Of a DNA stretch of 64,000 bases, positions 53,658 to 64,000 are shown in pieces (position 1 is the stretch's first letter; each line of letters begins with the position of its first letter). Both the position numbers and the translations under genes were made by a program. The stretch covers positions 44,948,137 through 45,012,136 of the forward strand of contig NC_092042.1 of NCBI RefSeq assembly GCF_003086295.3, in the 5' to 3' direction. The DNA comes from Arachis hypogaea. Its lineage: Eukaryota; Streptophyta; Magnoliopsida; Fabales; Fabaceae. The notes under the pieces are model-generated. The model was given only the letters and a program-made list of their open reading frames with translations. It was not told where the DNA came from and did not search any database.

Positions 53658-54798
53658 GAAAAGTCTCTACACATGGAAGCTTCAATGTTCAGCCCAAGCA
53701 CACACCAAGTGGGCCCGGAAGTGGATTTCTGCATCATTTACTTATCGCTGTAAACCTTAGCTACTAGTTTTAGTATAAATATTACTTTTTCTCATTGTAT
53801 TAGAGGTCTTGGTTTTTCTGCTTCCCCCTCTGGGGGCCGAAACCAATGAACACCATTATCACTTATGTATTTTCAACGGTGGAGTTTCTACTCACCATAA
53901 ATTAAGGTGTGGAGCTCTGCTGTTCCCCATGAATTAATGCAATTACTACTGTTCTTGTATCAATTCAAGCTTATTCTTGTTCTAAGATATTCACTCACAC
54001 TTTAACCTGATGAATGTGATGATCCGTGACACTCATCATCATTCTCCCTTATGAACGCATGCCTGACAACAACTTCCGTTCTACATGCAATAGCTTGAGT
54101 GTGGATCTCTTGGCCTCCTGGTTCACGACGCATGTTTGCCTCTCCTGACAACAGAGCTTCCATTCCGTGCAATTAGAGTCTTCGTGGTATAAGCTAGAAT
54201 CACATGGCTAGCATTCTTGAGATCCGAAAAGTCTAAACCTTGTCTGTGGTATTCCGAGTAGGATCTGGGATGGGATGACTATGACGAGCTTCAAACTCGC
54301 GAGTGTTGGGCACAGTAACTGTGTGCAAAAGGATCAACGGATCTTATTCCGACATGATCGAGAACCGACAGATGATTAGCCATGCGGGAAACCGTAGAGG
54401 ACCATTTTCACTGAGAGGATGGATGGTAGCCATTGACGACGCTGATCCACCTACATATAGCTTGCCATGGAAAGGAGTATGAATGATTGGATGAAGGCAA
54501 TAGGAAAGCAGAGGCTCAGAGGGAACAAAGCATCTCCATACGCTTATCTGAAATTCCCACCAATGAATTACATAAGTATCTCTATCTTATTTTATGCTTT
54601 ATTTGTCTTTTAATTATTAAAACTCCATAACCATTTGAATCCACCTAACTAAGATTTACAAGATGACCATAGCTTGCTTCAAGCCGATAATCTCCTTGGG
54701 ATCGACCCTTACTTGCGTAAGGTATTACTTGGATGACCCAGTGCACTTGCTGGTCTGTTGCACAAAGTTGTGTATCATGATTTCGTGTACCAAGTTTT

Positions 54799-54817
54799 TG
54801 GCGCCGTTGCCGGGGAT
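54799..54817 (+). other. PBS of H (tRNA-Asp, perfect)
   Basis: TGGCGCCGTTGCCGGGGA, six bases after the LTR end. Confidence 0.88.
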
Positions 54818-54975
54818 TGTTTGAGTTTGGACAACTGACAGTTCATCGTGTTGCTTAGATTAGGTAATTTTCCTTTTATTTTCTTCTTCAGAATTTTTAA
54901 GAATGAATTCTATAGTTTCAGATGATGCTTTTATCATCACAGGAGCTAGTTGATTCCCATCAATTTGGCTGTTGT

Positions 54976-55048
54976 ATGTAATGTCCTACTGAAGCTTGGT
55001 GCGCCAAGTCTAATCTTTTTAGACTAAAGCTTTAGACTAACATTACAT
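54976..55048 (+). other. 73-nt branched inverted-repeat structure in H leader
   Basis: Outer arms ATGTAATGT (54976-54984) and ACATTACAT (55040-55048) are perfect complements. Inside are the hairpins CTTGG-TGCG-CCAAG and TCTAA-TCTTT-TTAGA. The total of 73 nt and branching resemble a cloverleaf, but no tRNA consensus is present. Confidence 0.6.
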
Positions 55049-55502
55049 GATTCCTGGAATTCGTATTAAAAATTTTGAGTTTCTTATTTTCTTTTTCAAA
55101 ATAATTTTCGAAAAAAAATACGAAAAAAATTTAATAAAATCATAAAATCAAAAATAATTTGTGTGTTTTGTTTGAGTCTAGTGTCAATTTTCAAGCTTGG
55201 TGTCAATTTCATGTTTCTATTTTTCTTGCATTTGTCAAAAATACATGCATTGTGTTCTTCATTGATCTTCAAGTTGTTCTTGATGATTTTCTTTGTCTGG
55301 TCTATAAATTCTCTTAATTTGTGTCTTTTGTTGTTTCTCATGTGCATTCTCAAATTGTTAGTGTCTCTAGTATGAAAACTTCTAAGTCAGGTGCCTTGCA
55401 TTTTTTTCATAAATTTTTTTTTAAAAATTATGTCTTTTCAAGTCAATAATACAGAGAATTAAAGATTCAGAACATACAGTAGAGGAATCACAGAGAAAAA
55501 GC

Positions 55503-55640
55503 TGGGCGTTCAAAATGCCCAGTGAAGAAGGAATTTTGGCATTTAAACGCCAGCCAGAGTATCTGGCTGGGCGTTTAACACCCAAAGAGGTAGACAAGTA
55601 GGCGTTAAACGCCAGAATGGATACCATTCTGGGCATTTAA
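55503..55640. repeat. Palindrome units in H leader (about 31-bp pitch)
   Basis: Variants of CTGGGCGTTTAACGCCCAG near 55502, 55534, 55565, 55596 and 55628. This is an extra array position not seen in E. Confidence 0.75.
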
Positions 55641-56443
55641 CGCCAGGATAGCACCAAGGAGGTAGTTTTGTTTTCAATTCAAATCTTTTTCAAATTTTCA
55701 AGTTTTAAAAATAATTTTTCAAAATCTTATCTTTTTCATATCCTCTCATATCAATCATATCTTTTTCAAAATCAAATCTTTTTCATTTTTCTTTTAATAT
55801 TTTTGAAAATCCTTGCTAACAATTAATGTTGTGATTCAAAAATTTCAAGTTTGATACTTTCTTGTTAAAAAAGATTCAATATTTGAATTTTAGAATCATA
55901 TCTTTTAGTTTCTTGTTAGTCAAGTCATCAATTTTAAAAATCAAATCTTTTCAAAAATCTTTTTCAACCATATCTTTTCCATCATATCTTTTTAAAAATC
56001 AAATCTTTTTCAATCATATCTTTTCAAAAATTTCTTTTTCAATCAAATCTTTTTCAAATCACATCTTTTTAAAATTCTAATTTCAAAATCTCTTTCTAAC
56101 TTCTTATCTTTTCAAATTTATTATTTCTTATCTTTTTCAAAACCACCTAACCACTTTCTCACTTTTGATTTTCGAAAACCATTAACCATTTTTCAAAATT
56201 CTTTTTAATTAACTAATTATTTTAAATTTTGATTTAATTTTCCAAAATTACCTCTCTCATCTGTTTCTATTTAATCACTAACACTCCTCCTCTACTAGCA
56301 ATTCGGGCTCTCTCATTCCTTATGTGTTCAAATTCGCCTCTATCCACCTCACCCTTCTATTCTTATTTTCCTCTAACACCTTAAGGAATCTCTATACTGT
56401 GACATAGAGGATTCCTCTTCCTTTCTGTTCTCTTCTTTTTCAT

Positions 56444-57774
56444 ATGAGCAGGAGCAAGGACAAGAATATTCTTGTTAAAGCTGACCCTGAACCTGAAAGG
56501 ACTCTGAAGAAAAAGCTAAGAGAAGCTAAAGCACAACAATCCAGAGAAAACCCTAAAGAGAATCTCGAAAAAGAAGTGATGGCCAAACCCAACAACAATA
56601 ACAATGCAAGGAAGATGCTTGGTGACTACACTGTACCAACTTCCAACTTCCATGGAAGAGCATCTCAATCCCTACCATTGGAGCAAACAATTTTGACCTA
56701 AAGCTTCAATTAGTTTCTCTGATGCAACAGAATTGCAAGTTTTATGGACTTCCATCAGAAGATCCTTATCAATTCTTAACTGAATTCTTGCAGATCTGTG
56801 ATACTGTTAAGACCAATGAAGTTGATCCCGAGGTCTACAAACTTATGCTTTTCCCTTTTGTTGTAAGAGATAGAGCTAGAATATGGTTGGACTCTTAACC
56901 TAGAGATAGCCTGAACTCTTGGGATAAGCTGGTCACGGATTTCTTAGCCAAATTCTTTCCTCCTCAAAAGCTGAGCAAGCTTAGAGTGGATGTTCAAACC
57001 TTCAGGCAGAAAGAAGGTGAATCCCTCTATGAAGCTTGGAAAAGATACAAGCAACTGACCAAAAAGTGTCCTTTTGACATGCTCTCAGAATGGACCATCC
57101 TGGATATATTCTATGATAGTTTCTCTGAATTGTCTAAGATGTCATTGGACCATTCTGTAGTTGGATCTATTCACCTGAAGAAAACGCCTGCAGAAGCTCA
57201 GGAACTCATTAAAATGGTTACAAAAAACTAGTTTATGTACACCTCTGGAAGGAATCCTGTGAATAATGGGATGCCTCAGAGGAATGGAATTCTTGAAATT
57301 GATGCTCTAAATTCCATATTGGCTCAGAATAAAATGTTGACTCAGCAAGTCAATATGATTTCTCAGAATCTGAATGGATTGCAAGCTGCATCCAACAGTA
57401 ATAAAGAAGCATCTTCTGAAGAAGAAGAAGCTTATGATCCTGAGAACCCTGCAATGGCAGAGGTGAATTACATGGGTGAAGCCTATGGAAACACCTATAA
57501 TCCATCATGGAGAAATCATCCAAATTTCTCATGGAAGGATCAACAAAAGCCTCAACAAGGCTTTAACAATAATAATGGTGGAAGAAACAGGTTTAGCAAT
57601 GGCAAGCCTTTTCCATCATCCTCTCAGCAACAGACAGAGAATTCTGAGCAGAATCCATCTAGCTTAGCAAATATAGTCTCTGATCTATCTAAGGCCACTC
57701 TCAATTTCATGAATGAAACAAGGTCCTCCATCAGAAACTTGGAGGCACAAGTGGGTCAGCTGAGTTAAAGGGTT
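56444..57774 (+). pseudogene. gag of H
   Basis: ATG at 56444 (MSRSKDKN) matches E. A one-base deletion near 56660 shifts the frame (the E-like GANNFDLK follows in the other frame). Stops occur at an expected Gln (about 56898), at a Gln before FMYTSGR (57229-57231), and after GQLS (about 57766). Core motifs are LMQQNCKFYGL, LMLFPFVVRDRARIWL, FFPPQKLSKLR, SLYEAWKRYKQL, and an Asn/Gln-rich tail with NPSWRNHPNFSWKDQQ. Confidence 0.85.
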
Positions 57775-58752
57775 ACTGAAACTCCTCCTATCACTCTCCC
57801 AAGCAATACAAAAGAGAATCCCAAAAGAGAGTGCATGGCCATAACCGTGACCAACATGGCCGAACCTGGAGAGAGTGAAAAGATAGTGATTCCCAGTGAG
57901 GAAGACATCAGGGAACGTCCACTGGCCATTAAGGAGTACCCCAATGAGGAACCAAAGGAATCTAAGGCTCATACAAAGACCATAGAGATTCCATTGAACT
58001 TCCTTTTACCATTCATGAGCTCTGATGACTATTCATCTTCTGAAGAAGATGAAGACATTGCTGAAGGGAGAGTTGCCCAGTATTTAGGAGCAATCATGAA
58101 GCTGAATGCCAAGCTATTTGGTAATGAGACTTGGGAGGATGAACCTCCATTGCTCATTAATGAACTGAATACCTAGGTTCAGCAAACTTTACCTCAAAAG
58201 AAACAGGATGCTAGTAAATTCTTAATACCATGTACCATAGGCACCATGACCTTTGAGAAGGCTTTGTGTGACCTAGAGTCAGGTATTAACCTCATGTCAC
58301 TCTCTGTAATGGAGAAACTAGGAATCTTTGATGTACAAGCTGCAAGAATCTCACTAGAGATGGCAGACAAATCAAAGAAACAGGCTTGTGGACTAGTTGA
58401 GGACGTGCTAATGAAGGTTGAAGGCCTTTACATCCTTGATGATTTCATAATCCTAGACACTGGGAAGGATGAGGATGAATCCATCATCCTTGGTAGACCT
58501 ATCCTAGCCACAGCAAAAGTTGTGATTGATGTTGACAGAGGAGAGTTGGTCCTTCAATTGAATGAGGACTACCTTGTATTGAAGACTCAAGGTTCTCCTT
58601 CTGTACACATGGAGAAGAAGCATGAAAAGCTTCTCTCAATACAAAGTCAAACAATGCCCCCACATTCAAATTCTAAGTTTGGTGTTGGGAGGCCACAACT
58701 AAACTCTAAGTTTGGTGTTGAGAGGCCACAACCATACTCTGATTATCTGTGA
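57775..58752 (+). pseudogene. Protease of H, with altered active site
   Basis: A Glu/Ser-rich stretch (SSSEEDED) leads to EKALCDLESGINLMSL, IILGRPILATA and DVDRGELVLQL. Where E has CDLGSG, H has CDLESG: the active-site Gly is Glu. A TAG (about 58174) precedes it. The end carries three NSKFGV repeats and stops at 58750-58752. No RT follows; next is the GGGAGGCAACCCAA block at 58802-58817. Confidence 0.85.
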
Positions 58753-58969
58753 GGCTCCATGAGAGCCCACTGTCAAGCTATTGACATTAAAGAAGCGCTT
58801 ATTGGGAGGCAACCCAAATTTTATTTATCTATGTTAAATTTCCATTTTCCATTATTATTTTATGTTTTCTTAGGTTGATGATCATGTGGAGTCACAAAAA
58901 CAACTGCAAAAAAATCAAAGCAAATTCAAAAATAGCATTAAAAATAGCACACCCTGGAGGAAGAACTTA

Positions 58970-59210
58970 CTGGTGTTTAAACGCCATTAAAGGTAGCAGG
59001 ATGGGCGTTAAACGCCCAGTCGGGTACCATTCTGGGCGTTTAACGCCAGAAATGGGCATCAAACTAGCGTTTAATGCCAGAAAGAAGCACTAGACTGGCG
59101 TTTAACGCCAGAAACATGCTACAGCTTGGCGTTAAATGCCAGGAAAGGTATAAAAGCTGGCGTTTAACGCCAGAAACAGGCAGCAGTCTGGCGTTAAATA
59201 CCTCAAGATC
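58970..59210. repeat. Palindrome array of H, 8 units at 31 bp
   Basis: Units start at about 58970, 59001, 59032, 59064, 59095, 59126, 59157 and 59188, seven near-identical steps of 31 or 32 bp. The spacers vary. Confidence 0.95.
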
Positions 59211-59578
59211 TGTGGACCCCATAGGATCCCCACCTACCCCACCTCTTTCTCTCTCCCCCTCACACATCTCTATAACGCTCTACCCAAAACACCACTCACC
59301 TATCAAATCCTATCCTCTTCCCTATATTCTCTTCACTAATCACCTTCATCCCTCTTCCCCAAAAAACCCCATCTACCTCACTTTTCAAATTCAAACACTT
59401 TTTCCTCCCAAACCCAACCCCAAATACACGAACCTACCTCTCCCCCCTCCTATATAAACCCCTCCACACTCATTCATTTTCACACATTACCAACACCACT
59501 ACTACCCCTTGGCCGAACCACGTACCACCCTCCATCTCATCCATTTTCCTCTTCTTCCCCTTCTTTCTTTCTTCTTTC
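59211..59578 (+). other. Pyrimidine-rich spacer of H
   Basis: C-rich (CTCTCTCCCCCTC, CCACCTACCCCACC) with almost no G-rich patches. No credible coding frame. Confidence 0.6.
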
Positions 59579-59614
59579 GCTCGAGGATGAGAAAACCTTT
59601 TAAGTTTGGTATGG
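59579..59614 (+). promoter_or_regulatory. PPT-like module upstream of ORF3 (H)
   Basis: TCGAGGATGAGAAAACC then TTTTAAGTTTGGTATGG, about 37 bases before the ORF3 ATG. Confidence 0.55.
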
Positions 59615-59650
59615 TAAAAGCGTTGTTTTTTTGTTTTTCCATAACCATTT

Positions 59651-60054
59651 ATGGCACCTAAGGCCGGAGAAACCTCTAGAAAGAGAAAAAGGAAGGCAAA
59701 AGCTTCCACCTCCGAGTCATGGAAGATGGAGAGATTCATCTCAAAGGTCCATCAAGACCACTTCTATGAAGTTGTGGCCAAGAAGAAGGTGATCCCTGAG
59801 GTTCTTTTCATGCTCAAAAGGAATGAGTATCCAGAGATCCGACATGAGATTCGAAGAAGAGGTTGGGAAGTTCTCACCAACCCCATTCAACAAGTCGGAA
59901 CCTTAATGGTTCAAGAGTTTTATACAAACTCATGGATCACTAAGAACCATGATCAAAGTATGAACCCGAATCCAAAGAATTGGCTTACAATGGTTCGGGG
60001 GAAATACTTAGATTTCAGTCTGGAAAATGTAAGGTTGGCCTTCAACTTACCAAT
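59651..60054 (+). pseudogene. ORF3 of H, truncated by G2
   Basis: ATG at 59651 (MAPKAGETSRKRKRKAKAS), open without a stop up to the G2 insertion after LAFNLPI. Shared motifs with E are MERFISKVHQDHFYEVVAKKK, RRRGWEVLTNP, MVQEFYTNSW and MVRGKYLDFS. About 134 codons remain in the window. The frame is clean, in contrast to gag-protease of the same element. Confidence 0.82.
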
Positions 60055-60585
60055 TGTTTATACCCTGGGTTGAGCTATCCGACCTGGGTTGTTTGGCGAA
60101 CAAGTCGACCGACCTCTTCAGGTCAGAACCACCTGACCTCTTCTCAAAGAGTTTAGCTAGATCACCAGGAAAGCCCAAAAAGGGCCCAAACAGAGGAACA
60201 CGACCCAAATCCCAAGGCAGCCTAAGCCTAGAAGGATAAGGACGCTTCCCTTGAAGATAGGATAACTCCACTCAAAGATAAAATAAGATAACTATCTTAT
60301 CTCCGGAAAAGATCACTCTACAACATTATAAATACACTGGAGCACCCAGGTATAACTCATATTCTGATTCTACTAAAAACCTGCTCAATACCCTTCCTAA
60401 CTTAAGCATCGGAGTCCCTTGCAGATACCACCTCCCTTCGGTGACAAAGGATCAGCAGCATTGCCAGTCCAACAAGTCAGACGCGACAGCTCCGGTCGCC
60501 ATACACAATCCGGACCCGTCATCTCCGATCAGTACAGAAGATCTCGTTCGAGATCGACCTACAGTTTTAGGTAACCCTCGGAACA
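60055..60585 (+). repeat. 5' LTR of G2
   Basis: 531 bp, TGTTTATACC to GGAACA. TATA-like TTATAAATACACT at 60325-60337. No partner LTR is in the window. Confidence 0.85.
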
Positions 60586-60604
60586 TTGGCGCCGTTGCCG
60601 GGGA
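60586..60604 (+). other. PBS of G2
   Basis: TTGGCGCCGTTGCCGGGGA, a perfect tRNA-Asp match. Confidence 0.85.
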
Positions 60605-60625
60605 CCTGGAAGTCATCCCATCATC

Positions 60626-61940
60626 ATGGCGGATAACCTGAACAACGACCATGACTCTGATGTGGAGAACAAAACACCACACAAGAACGTGGAGGTTACA
60701 CTAGATGATACTTCTCAACCTAACAAAGACAAAGCCTCCCCAAGCACAAGACCTATGGAAGCACTTCAGGATCACCTAAAACAACTCGAAAAAGAGGTCG
60801 AATATCAGCGGGAAGCCGAGAAAGACCTACGAAGGGAAGTTAGGCGACGCCGCGAATTAGAAGACAAGCTCCAAAAGCTCGAAGCTGATCTAAAAACTAA
60901 AATAACTCGATCCAGTCACGAGGATAATTTCCGCAAGGATCAAGACCCATTCACCAAAGAGATCATGAAAGCCAAAATCCCAAAAAACTTCAAACCTCCT
61001 TATATGACTTTATATGATGGCACATCAGATCCCAGCCATCATCTCAGCAATTTTTGAAGTAGAATGTATCTCACCAATGCCTCAAACGCCACTCCATGCA
61101 AAGCTTTCCCGACCACCTTAACAAAAGCAACAATTAAATAGTTCGACAATCTACCCCCCAGGTCTATCTCAAGCTTTGACTACTTAGCCAAAAAGTTTCT
61201 AGCCAGATTTTCCATCCAGAAGGACAAAACTAAACATGCCCCAAGTCTACTAGGGATCAAGCAAGGAGATTGGGAAAGTCTTTGTAGCTACATGGAAAGA
61301 TTCAACAAAGCATGTATGGACATTCAGAGTCTGCCAACCGAAGCAGCCATTATGGGTCTCATCAATGGCCTACGAGAGGGACCTTTTAGTCAATCCATAT
61401 CAAAGAAACATCCCACATCTCTGATTGAAGTACAAGAACGAGTAGAAAAATACATCAACATAGAGGAAAACTCTCGACTAGGAGAATCCCCAAAATCTGG
61501 ATTCTCCAACTCCTCCCTAGATAAAGACAAAGATTCCAAGAAAAAAGATGATCCGCATGGAGAGAAGATTAAGAAATTCCATAATTACACCCCCTCTCCG
61601 GGTGTCTCTTGTGGAAGTTTACAGAGAAGTATGCCACACGGAGAAGATTCTACCACCCCATCCACTCAAAAGCAAAAAGGGAGGAGGAAACCGGACGAAA
61701 TATTGCGAATACCATCAAATCTATGGACATCCCACCAACGAGTGCTTCGAATTGAAAAATGTCATAGAGAAATTGGTAAGGGAGGAGAGACTAGATCGGT
61801 ACCTAGCCAGTAAGACAGATGAGCCCAGAAAAAGAAGAAGAGACGAAGAGGTTGGCCGCTCAGAACGACCACCTCGTACCCTGAAGAGGCATGTTCACAT
61901 GATACATGGGAGATTCGCGGGAGGAGGAATCTCCAAATGA
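60626..61940 (+). pseudogene. gag of G2
   Basis: ATG at 60626 (MADNLNNDHDS). Coiled coil (LKQLEKEVEYQREAEKDLRRE), EIMKAKIPKN, YDGTSDPSHHLSNF, then TGA at 61055-61057 (an expected Arg, CGA to TGA). After it: FLARFSIQKDK, SYMERFNKACMDI, AAIMGLINGLREGPF. A frameshift near 61600 moves the CX2HX4HX4C knuckle (YCEYHQIYGHPTNEC) to another frame, closing with TGA at 61938-61940. Confidence 0.85.
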
Positions 61941-62700
61941 TCTCGCAAAAGACACTTTAAAAAAGCGTACCACGTTGGAGGAGAAGAGGTACCCGACCTA
62001 AAGAGGACGCAGCTGGCGTCATCATAGGACATGACGATCCTATGGTCATCACTATCATGTTGGCCAATGCTAATCTACACCAAACACTAGTGGACCAAGG
62101 AAGCTCGGCCAACATTTTATTCAAGACAGCCTTCGACAAGCTCGACCTAGAAGAAAAAGAGCTCACAGCATATCCGGACAGCTTATTTGGACTTGGAGAC
62201 ACCCCAATCCAACCCCTCAGTTACATCTCACTACACACAACCTTTGGAAAAGGGAACCGGTCTAGGACCCTCAACATAGACTACATCGTGGTCGATGTGA
62301 ACTCAGCCTACAGTGCCTTAATAGGTCGGACAACTCTAAACCAGCTCGGAGCAGTAATCTCAACTCCACACCTATGCATGAAGTTCCTAACTACAGAAGG
62401 GATCGCTACGGTAAAAAGAGACCAGAAGACGGTGTGTCGCTGTTACAACGAAAGTCTAAACATTAGAGGTAAAGGAGAAAAAATCCACACCATCGAACTC
62501 GGAAGAATTCGAGGTCGAGAAGAATTTCGTCCAAAACCAGAAGGCGAGATAGAAAAAGTCCAGATTGGAGAGGTCCCAGACAAAACAACCACCGTCGGCG
62601 CAATTCTTAAAGAGGATATAAAAAAGTCCCTCATACAGTTCTTAAAAGATAACGTCAACCTCTTCGCATGGAAAGCCGCAGACATGCCGGGCATAGACCC
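61941..62700 (+). pseudogene. Protease of G2
   Basis: Open from 62042: VITIMLANANLHQTLVDQGSS, FDKLDLEEKELTAYPDSLFGL, LNIDYIVVDVNSAYSALIGR and TTLNQLGAVISTPH. The active-site Asp is in DQGSS. It holds the segment deleted in G1, so it shows the full fold. Linker DMPGIDPKLMCHKLA leads to RT. Confidence 0.82.
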
Positions 62701-63548
62701 CAAGCTAATGTGCCACAAACTGGCAGTATATCCAGGGTCTCAGCCAGTACCGCAAAGGCGTAAAAAGCTCAAACCAGAAAGATCCCAAGCTGTCAAGGAA
62801 TAGATACGAGCCCTACTGGAGGCAGAATTCATCAGAGAGGTCAAATACCCATTATGGCTAGCCAACGTGGTCTTAGTGAAAAAAATCAAATGGAAAGTGG
62901 CGGATGTGCACTGACTACACTGATCTCAACAAAGCTTGCCCAAAAGATCCCTACCTGCTCCCAAGCATAGATACTCTGGTGGACGCCTCCTCCGGTTACA
63001 AGTACCTCTCATTTATGGACGCTTATTTAGGATACAATCAAATCCCAATGTATCCACCTGATCAAGAAAAAACTTCAATTTTAACTCCCAAAGCAAACTA
63101 CTATTACATCGTCATGCCCTTCGAACTCAAAAACGCAAGAGCTACCTACCAAAGGTTAATGAACAAAGTCTTCACAGAGCACATTGGAAAACTAATGGAG
63201 ATATATGTAGACGACATGTTAGTAAAAACAAAAAGTGAGGAGTCGCTACTGTCCGACCTCGCCCAAGTATTCAATACCATAAGAAAACATGGCATGCGAC
63301 TTAATCCTGCAAAGTGCACCTTTACAGTAGAGGCTGGCAAGTTCTTGGGTTTTATGCTCACACAAAGAAGAATCGAGGCAAACCCAGATAAATGCCAAGC
63401 TATACTCGATATGAAGAGTCCGACGTGTGTTAAAGAGGTACAACAACTCAATGGAAGATTAGCAACCTTGTCCATATTCCTAGCTAGATCAGCAATAAGA
63501 TCCCTCCCCTTCTACGCCACACGACGGAAGGGAAAAAGGTTTGAATAG
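62701..63548 (+). pseudogene. Reverse transcriptase of G2
   Basis: QPVPQRRKKLKPE, TAG at 62801-62803, frameshift near 62885, then MCTDYTDLNKACPKDPY, FMDAYLGYNQIPMYPPDQ, YYIVMPFELKNARATYQ, catalytic YVDDMLVKTK, KFLGFMLTQRRIE. The MPFGL motif reads MPFEL, again a Gly to Glu change. Stop TAG (63546-63548) at an expected Trp. Confidence 0.87.
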
Positions 63549-64000
63549 ACGGTGGAGTGCGAGCAAGCCTTGTAGGATTTCAAAAGATTCCTAGGACAAC
63601 CACCTATTCTAACCCGGCCACGGGAAGGAAAATCGCTCGTATTATATCTCGCGGTAGGAAATCAGGCAGTAGCTTCGGCATTAATCCGAGAAGATAACCG
63701 TGGACAACAACCTATATACTTCATCAGCAAAGCACTACAAGGGTCCAAACTGAACTATCAAAAAATAGAAAAATTTGCCTATACTCTCATACTAACATCC
63801 CGACGACTTCGCCTATATTTCCAAGCCCACACCATCAAGGTTCAGACCAACCAGCCCATAAAAGGTATTTTACAAAAAACAGACTTAGCAGGAAGAATCT
63901 TACAATGGGCAGTCGAGATGTCCGAATTTGACCTTCAGTATGAAACTCAGACAGCCATTAAATCACAGTATATGGCTGACTTCATTGCAGAGTTTACGGA
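63549..64000 (+). pseudogene. RNase H of G2, cut by window edge
   Basis: After a TAG near 63573: DFKRFLGQPPILTRP, LVLYLAVGNQAVASALIRED, YFISKALQGSKLNYQKIEKF, LRLYFQAHTIKV, LAGRILQWAVEMSEFDL and YMADFIAEFT. This is the gypsy RNase H; the archaeal-type second RNase H should begin just beyond 64000. Confidence 0.83.

Larger units (their letters stand above)
53172..54792 (+). repeat. 5' LTR of H
   Basis: 1621 bp, TGATGAGCGG to CGTGTACCA, then PBS. TATA block 53502-53515. Palindrome units begin 32 bp after it. It shares the extra segment (about 54110-54180) with solo LTR F. Confidence 0.9.
54818..56443 (+). other. 5' leader of H, pyrimidine-rich
   Basis: 1.6 kb. From 55680 to 56430 it is dominated by TCAAATCTTTTTCA-type runs (U/C-rich RNA). 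It also contains a branched inverted-repeat structure (54976-55048) and four to five decayed palindromes (55503-55640) of the CTGGCGTTTAAACGCCAG type. No gene is supported. Confidence 0.65.
53172..60054 (+). mobile_element. Element H, non-autonomous gag-protease-ORF3 element, cut by G2
   Basis: Same design as E in the opposite orientation: LTR (53172-54792), PBS, long leader, gag-protease, palindrome array, ORF3. No RT or integrase. G2 enters inside ORF3 at 60054 and the remaining ORF3 and 3' LTR are outside the window. The five bases before the LTR are GTGGG, but the partner copy is not visible. Confidence 0.88.
60055..64000 (+). mobile_element. Element G2, Tat-type Ty3/gypsy, runs off the window
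   Basis: LTR (60055-60585), PBS (60586-60604), gag, protease, RT and RNase H in order. It is closely related to G1 along its whole length. It is inserted into H ORF3, so it is the youngest of the G1/H/G2 nest. Several stops and one gag frameshift make this copy defective. Confidence 0.88.

Overview
This is repeat-rich intergenic DNA from a plant nucleus, most likely a legume and, from memory of its repeat families, probably peanut (Arachis). Every long coding stretch belongs to an LTR retrotransposon. Primer-binding sites match the 3' end of plant tRNA-Asp. I see no intact host gene, rRNA or complete tRNA gene, and no CRISPR array. Family names such as FIDEL (autonomous) and Feral (non-autonomous) are recollections for elements A/D and E/H and need a database check.

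Layout. Element B (+ sense) occupies 1-1032 and 13383-18365 and is split by element A (- strand, 1033-13377, target duplication GTGGG). A truncated element C (- strand) covers 18366-18997 and 43635-45093. Its LTR is split by element D (- strand, 18998-43629, duplication GTCAT). D is itself split by element E (- strand, 25454-35892, duplication CTTTG) and by solo LTR F (37508-39221, duplication GTCTT). A 3' remnant J (+) runs 45094-48037, followed by about 1.1 kb of unassigned DNA. A Tat-type element G1 (+) starts at 49116 and is cut at 53171 by element H (+), which is cut at 60054 by a second Tat-type element G2 (+) that runs off the window.

How the parts relate. A and D are Athila-like autonomous designs: gag, protease, RT, RNase H and integrase in one frame, then a noncoding spacer and a third ORF of the putative plant transposon protein type before the 3' LTR. 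E and H keep gag, protease and the third ORF but lack RT, RNase H and integrase. They share LTR ends, PBS and LTR core with A/D, so they look like dependent partners. All coding regions carry stops or frameshifts, many explained by C-to-T or G-to-A changes.

Main discovery candidate. A GC-rich palindrome (consensus CTGGCGTTNAACGCCAG) recurs at a pitch of about 31 bp in up to three places per element: four units beginning about 32-34 bp downstream of a TATA box in the LTR, six or seven units inside the gag-protease coding linker (A, D), and eight to eleven units upstream of the third ORF. Because 31 is not a multiple of three and the pitch is the same in coding and noncoding DNA, a DNA- or RNA-level function is more likely than a protein-level one. 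Other notable points are a second PPT-like module upstream of the third ORF, a tRNA D-arm/A-box in the leaders of A and D, and a 73-nt branched inverted-repeat structure in the leader of H.
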